Of a stretch of DNA of 64,000 nucleotides, positions 16,065 through 24,877 are shown one piece after another; position 1 is the stretch's first letter, and each line of letters begins with the position of its first letter. The translations under genes and the position numbers were made by a program. The notes under the pieces were generated by a model. It searched no databases. It was given only the letters and a program-made list of their open reading frames with translations, and was not told the origin of the DNA. This DNA comes from Baaleninema simplex PCC 7105 (GTDB taxonomy: Bacteria > Cyanobacteriota > Cyanobacteriia > Cyanobacteriales > Geitlerinemataceae): contig NZ_KB235957.1 in assembly GCF_000332355.1 (NCBI RefSeq), forward strand, positions 66,069 through 130,068. Direction: 5' to 3'.

Positions 16065-17981
16065 TCAAGAATTGTAGCGATCGCAGTTCTGTTTGCCCAC
16101 GAAATCTTCTCCTCGTTCGAGCGGTTCGTCAACGGCGCTACAGGATGGGGAATTTCCGTGGCCGTGCGATCGCAAAATCCCTCGAATCGTAGAATTTTGG
16201 ACGGCGAGTCCTTTATGCGCCACAAACGCCAAAATCCGCGATCGCGACAAACCCCAGACACGGCGATGTAAAAAGACGTGGTAGATGGCCAACAAGGACG
16301 CCACGTCCTGCAATTCCACCCAAGCTCCCCCCAACGCTTCGAGGCGTTCGAGTTCTCGTCGCGCCTTCCAGCGGTGGGGGATTTCGAGGTCGGGCGATCG
16401 CACCAGACAGCTACCGGTCAAGCCAAAGGTTTCGTGATCGCACAGTTTCCGCAACCGCGCCCCCACCGTCGTCCCGAGATCGCTCTGCACCACCGCCACG
16501 CCGATGGCCACTGGCGTTCCCTCCCTCAATCCCGATATCTTCAAATCGATCGCGCCGCGATTGAGAGATTTCGGCGCGACCTCCCGATCGACCGATCGCA
16601 CCTCTACCTCTTCAACCGTCGTTCCGACGCAACTTTCGAGGGCGAAGGCCAGGGCTTTCACCACCAGTCGTTCGTCGAGGGTTTCCCGCGCGCGATCGAC
16701 CTCCAAGGCGCGATCGTACGCCTGCGCCACCCGTTCGATGGGATCGTTTTCCACCGGATGGAAATTCTCGCCACACCAGTCGATCACCTCTTGAAAATTC
16801 GAGTCTTCCCGCGCTAACGCCGTCAACTGCGCCCTGTCGAACGGATACAGCGGCGTCGGGGGAGTCAGTTGTCGCTCTCTGTAAAACTGTTGTAACCAAG
16901 CTCTCACCACCGCCGGAATCGTGGTCTCGTCCGGTTCCGACAAGCGCACCGGATCGGAGCGATCGCTAACGTGACGTACCATCGACCCCAACATCGGTTG
17001 CAGCGTCTGATACCAAGTATCCGGTATCATCGCACTCAACAGCACCGCGCCGTAACGACTTCGCAGCGATCGCACCGTTTGCGACAAGCGCACGATCGCC
17101 CCCACCGGAACGCGCACGTCCCACCGTTCCTCGAGATCGTCGTCCTCTTCCTCTTCGTCATCGAGATCGTCGAGGCGATCGAAGGCCACCAGCACCGGAC
17201 GCCAATCTCCGACTAACTGTAAAATGTCCCGCAGCAACTCCAAGGCTCTCGATTCCCGAACCTCCGCCGCGTGACTCGGAAGTCCCAACTCGTCGAGTTT
17301 CCACGCCGCCAGTGATCGCCCCGCCAACCACTTTCGCGCGAAGGGCGCTTGCGACGGCGATAGCGTCCACAACATCGCCCTGACCACATCGGGATCGTCG
17401 ATATCGGGTCGAACCTTAAAAAACGCCTCCGCCACGCGATCGATCCACAGGCGGTTGCGATCGTTCGGTTGCGTTTTCAACCGCTTCACCGCCATGTCCG
17501 GCGTCATCGTCTTGGCCGTCGCGTCGAGACCGCGAAACGCCTGGTTCGCCAAAAAACTCGCCAACTCTTGCCACTGCATGAATCCCGTCGCGCCCCGTTG
17601 CGTCAACCCGCGCACCACGGCCGATAGCAATCCCTGGCGGATCGCCGTCCCTTCCTGAAACTGCTGCGCGTCTACGTACACGAACGCACCGCGATCGGAA
17701 GCTTTCAACTGACGCCAAACCCGGCCGATCAGGTGAGTTTTGCCCGTTCCTTCCTCCCCCAACACCGCGAGCGTTTCGATGCGCTTTCCCCCTTCGACGG
17801 CTTCCAACGCCGCCGAAACAGCACGGGTCGCTTCTCGATGAACGCTTTCGCAGTCGGGTACTGCGCCACCCCAAACCTCGAGTTCCCCGAGTTCGGACAA
17901 GCCCGAGAACGGATTGTGACGTTCGATAGCATAGTTGAGATCGGCGAGAGTACGGCGATCCAAAATTGGTAACGCTTCCAC
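16065..17981 (-). CDS. P-loop ATPase of unknown role (membrane HTH partner)
   Basis: A 638-residue AAA/STAND-like ATPase that I cannot place in a named family. Walker A is at about 74-82 (LGEEGTGKT) and Walker B at about 262-272 (PVLVAFDRLDDL), followed by an acidic run (DDEEEEDDDLEE). Residues from about 465 to 600 (AIDLKISGL...VAIGVAVVQSDLGTTVGARLRKL...RWKARRELERLEALG) look like a restriction-endonuclease-type alpha/beta core without an obvious E-x-K motif; that part is inference. Its ATG overlaps the stop of the upstream membrane protein gene by one base (TGATG), so translation is probably coupled and the products likely act together. Confidence 0.75.
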   Translation of the reverse strand: MEALPILDRRTLADLNYAIERHNPFSGLSELGELEVWGGAVPDCESVHREATRAVSAALEAVEGGKRIETLAVLGEEGTGKTHLIGRVWRQLKASDRGAFVYVDAQQFQEGTAIRQGLLSAVVRGLTQRGATGFMQWQELASFLANQAFRGLDATAKTMTPDMAVKRLKTQPNDRNRLWIDRVAEAFFKVRPDIDDPDVVRAMLWTLSPSQAPFARKWLAGRSLAAWKLDELGLPSHAAEVRESRALELLRDILQLVGDWRPVLVAFDRLDDLDDEEEEDDDLEERWDVRVPVGAIVRLSQTVRSLRSRYGAVLLSAMIPDTWYQTLQPMLGSMVRHVSDRSDPVRLSEPDETTIPAVVRAWLQQFYRERQLTPPTPLYPFDRAQLTALAREDSNFQEVIDWCGENFHPVENDPIERVAQAYDRALEVDRARETLDERLVVKALAFALESCVGTTVEEVEVRSVDREVAPKSLNRGAIDLKISGLREGTPVAIGVAVVQSDLGTTVGARLRKLCDHETFGLTGSCLVRSPDLEIPHRWKARRELERLEALGGAWVELQDVASLLAIYHVFLHRRVWGLSRSRILAFVAHKGLAVQNSTIRGILRSHGHGNSPSCSAVDEPLERGEDFVGKQNCDRYNS

Positions 17982-18658
17982 TAACGACCTATCGACTCGG
18001 AATCGACGGGAAAAAACTGCTTCGCCTCGTCACAATAGCGCCACGGGATGCCATCGGGATCTTTAGCTCGAACCCATTCGGCGAAATCAGGCTTGTGCTT
18101 GCGTTTGCCGATCGTACTCGGACTGACATCGAGCCGACGAGCCAGTTGCGCTTGAATCAGTGGCGGTGGCAAGGTCTCGGGTTCGACGCCGTTGCGATCG
18201 GGCGAACGGGACGCCGTGGAATCTGGATAGAAGCAGTAACGAACATCTCCTCGATCCGTTATTTCAAATCTAGCATCGAATTCCCGCGCTGTTTCGTCGA
18301 GTAGGGGTTTGACTTGGGAGGGAGGAGACTGCACCCACGCAGCAAACTCTTGCAGGGTAAAGGGTTGGCGAGTTTCGTGAATCTGTCGGTACAGCCGCTC
18401 TCGCAAATCGGCGGTTTGTTGTTGTCGGCGGTGGCGATCGCGCTGCCAGAACAGCAAGCCTCCCGTTCCCGCGATCGCTGCGAATCCCACGACGTTCACG
18501 GCCAGTAACATCGTCGTCAAGGTATCGAAAAACGCGCGAAAGAACGCAATGCCACCTTGTAATATCGCTGGAACGACAAACAAAGCAGCGACGATCGCCC
18601 CGACCGTACGCCAATAGGTTTTCGGGGAAAATTCGACAGAATTACCGTTGCGGGTCAT
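17981..18658 (-). CDS. Membrane protein with cytoplasmic helix-turn-helix segments
   Basis: A 225-residue protein of unknown function. Two membrane helices (about 18-40 and 48-71) are followed by a basic stretch (RDRHRRQQQ). A first winged-helix-like region (98-145: QPFTLQEFAAWVQSPPSQVKPLL) and a second HTH-like region (165-215: LIQAQLARRLDVSPSTIGKRK) follow, separated by a polar linker. I chose the ATG at 18658 over a TTG at 18691. It is the first gene of a two-gene unit with the ATPase at 16065-17981. A membrane-tethered DNA- or RNA-binding regulator feeding an ATPase is a reasonable guess. Confidence 0.7.
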   Translation of the reverse strand: MTRNGNSVEFSPKTYWRTVGAIVAALFVVPAILQGGIAFFRAFFDTLTTMLLAVNVVGFAAIAGTGGLLFWQRDRHRRQQQTADLRERLYRQIHETRQPFTLQEFAAWVQSPPSQVKPLLDETAREFDARFEITDRGDVRYCFYPDSTASRSPDRNGVEPETLPPPLIQAQLARRLDVSPSTIGKRKHKPDFAEWVRAKDPDGIPWRYCDEAKQFFPVDSESIGR

Positions 18659-18823
18659 CGGTTCTGGGAGTTGAGGGACAGCTTCTCCCAAATTTTGACA
18701 TATCGACGCCTGAAGACAGTCATCAGCGTAGTGGTGCAGAAAAGTCCTGAAACCCTTGTTAGAAAAGATATCGCCGTATTAAAGGGTTGGCCGCAAAATC
18801 CCAGATCGGTAAATGGCTGCCGG

Positions 18824-18856
18824 AGATCCCCGGCATCTCGGAGATGCCGGGGATCT
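18824..18856. repeat. Perfect palindrome, copy 1 of a dispersed hairpin
   Basis: Two 15-base arms, AGATCCCCGGCATCT and AGATGCCGGGGATCT, flank CGG. The same palindrome recurs at 43950-43983 with one mismatch. It is not followed by a T-run, so it is not a classical terminator. It lies in a gap of about 510 bases (18659-19172) in which I see no gene. Confidence 0.85.
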
Positions 18857-19172
18857 GGCTCGAACCCCAACACATATTTTATGCGTTTTGTCAATTCCCA
18901 ATCTCGAAAAGTTTTCTGCACCACTGAGCAGTCATCAGTCACCAGTGATGACCAGATGAGGTGAGGAGAATACATCATCCGGTCATCACGTCATCCAGTT
19001 ATCTCCCCTTCTTTCCATAAGAGTTGCGCCCATTTTTACTATAATATTCGCTTCTACAGTAGGAACAAATCACGAACAAAAACTCTAGAAAAATCTTTCG
19101 ATCGTTACTGTCAGAACTTACACATTCAGGGTCTTCGGGACATGAGATGATAAGAGAAACTTATTGGACAAA

Positions 19173-19570
19173 TCAAGATAGAAAGCGCTTGCGCATATTT
19201 TCAAAATTCATAAAGCCATAAGCTTGACGCTTTATCAGTTTGAGACGATCGTTAATGCCCTCCATAACACCATTGGTTGTTCGGCTCAAGAAATAATTAC
19301 ATATTGTGTTAAGATGATTGCGAATTGTCTTGACAGCATCACCATAAATACTCTGTGCTTCATGCAACCATTTCTTAGGTTTTTCTTTACCCTTTTCTCG
19401 CTCTTGAGTGCTTTCATATATCTCTCTAAAATTCTCTTTGAACTGACAAGCTTTTTGCAAACATTTTGATTGCCTTAAAACCGCCTCTAGCTTTGGGTGC
19501 ATCTCAGTTTTGCAAAAATATGAGAATTGGAGGCTGAAATCCTTATTCTCTCGTATAAATTTACATTTTT
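19173..19570 (-). pseudogene. ISL3 family transposase, C-terminal fragment
   Basis: About 130 codons matching the end of ISL3 transposases: FREIYE, a W-containing helix, VKTIRNHLNTICNYFLSRTTNG, then the invariant GxxEGxN-type segment VMEGINDRLKLIKRQAYGF and MNFENMRKRFL. The N-terminal zinc finger and most of the DDE domain are missing. The open frame runs on into the adjacent Uma2 remnant, which supplies an artificial start. The downstream flank (19071-19172) is AT-rich, and I could not define a terminal inverted repeat there. Confidence 0.8.
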
Positions 19571-19881
19571 GAGATGTACCCGGCATCGGGTTCTACGGCT
19601 CGATTCATACGTTCGTTTTTTAAAGTGGTCGAACCCAAGGAGTCGTAATTTAAACCTCGAGCGTTTAATAGAATTTTGATAATATCGCCAATAATTTCTT
19701 TTGCCTTTTCGTGTTCGGGCAAGGGAACCATTATTTCTAACAAGCCGTTGCTGTAGGAAAGTCTCGAAGCGCGATTTTCTCCGAGTTCGACTAGGATATT
19801 TTTAAATTGCTGCCAGTTAATATCTTTGAGTAATATTTGATGTCCGGGTTGGATTTTTAATTGTCTTAATTCGAGTAACAT
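19571..19881 (-). pseudogene. Uma2 family (DUF820), N-terminal fragment
   Basis: The first ~100 residues of a Uma2 protein: a helical start, LSYSNGLLEIMVPLPEHEKAKEIIG and NERMNRAVEPDAGYI. The frame stops a few codons after VEPDA, where the catalytic core of the family would continue. The sequence changes abruptly to ISL3 transposase. An intact relative is at 7910-8485. The junction is placed at about 19570. Confidence 0.75.
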
Positions 19882-20080
19882 GATTTTTTGAAATCCTTGA
19901 AATCTGGGGGCGGTGCGTTCCGGCAGGTTTAACCTTTATGCTCAAAAGCAAAGAGCGATCGACGCCGGAACACACCCTACCTTTCTCACTCTTGAATGTT
20001 ATTTTCAAGTCAAGGGGTCAGTTGGCTGAGTCGAAATACCTAATTCCTTATTCCTTTCCGATTCAACTTATACTATTTAT

Positions 20081-20109
20081 ATACTACATTTGAAGTGCGG
20101 AATGTGGGG
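20081..20109. repeat. 29-base dispersed repeat, copy 1
   Basis: ATACTACATTTGAAGTGCGG followed by AATGTGGGG. The stretch recurs at 50662-50690 with one base added in the T-run and one substitution. A shorter relative, ATTGAAGTGCAGAAT, is near 42802. The rest of 19882-20258 has no gene I can support. Confidence 0.75.
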
Positions 20110-20258
20110 CAAAAGTCACGGTTTCGAGTCGTGGCCCATACCATTAGGCTTGAAATCCCAAAAAACCTCTGTGTCCTCAAGTTCTGGTGTAGTGAGTCCC
20201 AAAAATAGGGGAGATCGAGTCGATCGCCCCTACCACACTGATAAATTGACCAAAAAAC

Positions 20259-22226
<1,968 letters not shown>

Positions 22227-22332
22227 GATGTAACCTATACTGCAGAATCTTTATTTACCTCCATTGTCTCGCCAAACTCGTACGGCGTGAAGCAGGCTTC
22301 ATCATTGTATCGTTATATTTCTGTAATTTAGA

Positions 22333-24099
22333 CTACAACTGGCGAAAACAGTACGTATTACGCCCGTCCTCTTTCGCGTCGTATAGAGCCAAATCGGCCG
22401 TTTGGATCAGAGTCTCGAGGGACGCCGAGGAGTTGGGAACCAAGCTCGCCACCCCACAACTGAGCGTGACGTAAGGGCCGACGGGCGACCCGTTGTGGTC
22501 GATGTGTAAGTCGTTAACGCGATCGCGGATGCGTCGGGCAACTTTGAGGGCGTCGTCGAGGTGAGTTTCGGGGAGGACGACCGCAAACTCTTCGCCGCCG
22601 TAACGCGCGACGACATCGCTGCGACGCACCGCCCCCACGATAGCGCGGGCGACCCCTTGCAAACAGCGATCGCCGGCAGGATGTCCGTGGGTATCGTTAT
22701 AGTTTTTGAAATAATCCACATCGCACAAAATCAACGAAACCGATTGCTGTTTGCGTTGGGCGATTTGCCAAGTGCGCTGGAGATACGCGTCGAAATAGCG
22801 TCGGTTGGCAACTTGCGTCAAGCTGTCGGAGGTGGCCAGTCGCTGCAACCCGTGCGTTTTGCGAAACGACACGGTAACGATCGCCACCGATGCCGCTGCG
22901 ATGGGCGACACCACGGGAATCCACCAACCGTTGAGAAACGCCACATATCCGATCAGTAAAGGACTGCCACAGATCGCCACGGCGTAAGTCCCTAAAATGC
23001 ACCATCCCGGCGAAGTATAGCTGCGAAACTGGCTGGTGTGCCACCAGTACCAGCCGACGACCGTTCCCGCCCCAGCCCACAAGACCACCCACAGCCACTC
23101 GACGGGTTCGCTGAGATAGCGAAACAGACGCCGGCCGTCGAGGGCTGCACTGAGGAGTTGGCTGGTGAGGTTGGCGTGAACGACCAAGCTCGACATTTGG
23201 GTGTAGCTGCTGCCGAGGCGATCGCTGAACGGGGTGTTGTACTGTTCCTTGAGACTGGCAGCCGTCGGTCCGACGATAACGATGCGATCGCGCATTAAGC
23301 CCGAGGGAACCTTGCCTTCAAGAACCTCAGTCATCGAAACGCGGTGGAACGCTTGGCGCGTCCCTCGATAGTTGAGGAGAATTTGATATCCACCGTTATC
23401 GATTCTGGCGTATCCGCCGTCGTTTTCTCGAAGGGGTTCGATGCGAGCTTGTCCGAGGCGAACTTTCCACGGACGGTCTTCGGCCGGTTCGATGTCGATA
23501 TTGCGATCTTGCAGATATAAGAGAGCGAGTTTGGCGGCAAAGGTCAACCGCAACTCTCCCTCTCGCGGTTCGATCGAAATCAATCCCCGCCGCACTTTAC
23601 CGTCGGGGTCGAGAACCATGTCCGCCAAGGCGACGCGATCGAGTTGTCGGAGGACGGGGGGCGGAGAGATAGACTGACCGACGAACTTTTCCATACCGAT
23701 CAGGTTGGGCGTCGTCCGTAAAACTTCGGTCAGTTTGTCGTATCCGGGATTGATGGGAACGTCGCGATAGAGATGCAGCCCGATCGAGGCGGGTTGTTGG
23801 GCTTGTATTTTCAACAACAGGTCGGCCAGCACGGCATCGGGCATCGGCCAGCGACCGATATGGGTGATGTCCCGTTCGTCGATGGTGACGAGGACAATGC
23901 GAGGGTCTTGAGGTTCGGGCGGTCGGAGTTGGAAGAAGCGATCGAGAACAGCCCATTCGAGCAGTTGAAACGCACCGGCGAGGGTTCCGGCGATCGCAAC
24001 GCCCGAGGCTCCTAATGCGGTGGCGATCGCCCCTGCCGGTTGGCGTTGTTTCGCCCCTTGCCACCGTCGAACGCACTGTTGAATTTTTTCACCGAACAT
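22333..24099 (-). CDS. CHASE2-GGDEF diguanylate cyclase (A)
   Basis: Membrane sensor predicted to make c-di-GMP. I place the start at the ATG at 24099 (MFGEKIQQCVRRW), giving 588 residues, nearly the length of its paralogue at 29040-30803 (587). The open frame runs further up to 24354, but only with unusual codons and a TTG. Order: one membrane helix, a CHASE2 sensor (LLEWAVLDRFFQLRP ... GPTAASLKEQYNTPFSD), further membrane helices, then GGDEF with ATSDSLTQVANRRYFD, LCDVDYFKNYND and an intact GGEEF active site. It is the most downstream gene of the minus-strand CHASE2 block. Confidence 0.9.
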   Translation of the reverse strand: MFGEKIQQCVRRWQGAKQRQPAGAIATALGASGVAIAGTLAGAFQLLEWAVLDRFFQLRPPEPQDPRIVLVTIDERDITHIGRWPMPDAVLADLLLKIQAQQPASIGLHLYRDVPINPGYDKLTEVLRTTPNLIGMEKFVGQSISPPPVLRQLDRVALADMVLDPDGKVRRGLISIEPREGELRLTFAAKLALLYLQDRNIDIEPAEDRPWKVRLGQARIEPLRENDGGYARIDNGGYQILLNYRGTRQAFHRVSMTEVLEGKVPSGLMRDRIVIVGPTAASLKEQYNTPFSDRLGSSYTQMSSLVVHANLTSQLLSAALDGRRLFRYLSEPVEWLWVVLWAGAGTVVGWYWWHTSQFRSYTSPGWCILGTYAVAICGSPLLIGYVAFLNGWWIPVVSPIAAASVAIVTVSFRKTHGLQRLATSDSLTQVANRRYFDAYLQRTWQIAQRKQQSVSLILCDVDYFKNYNDTHGHPAGDRCLQGVARAIVGAVRRSDVVARYGGEEFAVVLPETHLDDALKVARRIRDRVNDLHIDHNGSPVGPYVTLSCGVASLVPNSSASLETLIQTADLALYDAKEDGRNTYCFRQL

Positions 24100-24877
24100 T
24101 GATGGGTCTGCCCCCCGATCCGCCGATCGCTGCTGCGTGCGACGGCTGCGTTGCTGTCGGTTCCAGTTTCCTTCAACCTCCAACAGCGCTTGCGCTTTAG
24201 CGAGGCGATCGGTGGCAGTACGCGCGAGTCTCCTCGGTCTCGCTCGCTGTGACGGCATCGGGAAAACGGAAAAGCCATTCTCCTTTATACTGCCATTTTG
24301 CGAACCCATCGGGACGGGAAGGCGAAGCGAGAGCGGAGCGATGTCTGACCTCAACCCCGATCTGTTTCAGTGCGTTTTCGATCTGGGTTGTCTTCTCGAA
24401 AGCGTTGCTACGATGCGATGCGGCGTGGTAGACACACCGCGAGTCCGAGCGAGCTATCCGACGGTATCTTTGGGTTGTCCTTCGTTCCCGTCGCGAGGCT
24501 CGAACACTTGGCAGGCTAAGGTCGGCGAGCAAGTCTGAGCCGAGCCGGAGAACGACACGATAACGGCTGTGGGTTGCCGATCGAACGAGCGATCGGCAAA
24601 CGGCGATCGCCCATAAAACCCGTAGCTTTCACCTATTGACATCGCGAGAATTGGTAGCGTTACTAATACTTTAAATTGCAGTTTAGATTGCATTGTTTGG
24701 CACCCCGATCGCTGTGACACCCAGATAACGATCTACCCCCAATTTTCTGAGGAAAGGTGCAATTTGTCATCCGTTATATTGCGGAAATTTAGACGATCGA
24801 CCCTTCGGTTTTTGCTTAGAATGGGGGGTTTCACCCCTCAATAGAACTAACAATGGAGGAGACAGAGAACGAGACGC
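24100..24877. other. Long gap inside the CHASE2 block
   Basis: About 780 bases between two CHASE2 genes. It contains the small exported ORF listed at 24454-24693. A minus-strand frame at 24197-24532 ends in protein-like sequence (FAKWQYKGEWLFRFPDAV) without a family I recognise. The segment could contain a decayed gene. No hairpin with a T-run was found. Confidence 0.4.
24454..24693 (-). CDS. Possible small exported peptide
   Basis: A 79-codon frame starting MQSKLQFKVLVTLPILAMSI, which looks like a signal peptide (basic N-terminus, apolar core, likely cut near SIGESYG). The remainder (SGSAQTCSPTLACQVF) holds two cysteines. I do not recognise it. It may be a real small protein or the first exon-like remnant of a decayed secreted gene, since the block around it contains exported DUF928 and CHAT proteins. 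Confidence 0.35.
   Translation of the reverse strand: MQSKLQFKVLVTLPILAMSIGESYGFYGRSPFADRSFDRQPTAVIVSFSGSAQTCSPTLACQVFEPRDGNEGQPKDTVG

Noticed and set aside
16278-16817. Long plus-strand frame opposite the P-loop ATPase
   Set aside because: High-GC third positions create long antisense frames; the minus-strand protein has Walker motifs and the antisense product does not look like a fold.
24100-24354. 85-residue N-terminal extension of CHASE2-GGDEF A
   Set aside because: It is low-complexity and begins with TTG; the ATG at 24099 gives the same length and layout as the paralogue.
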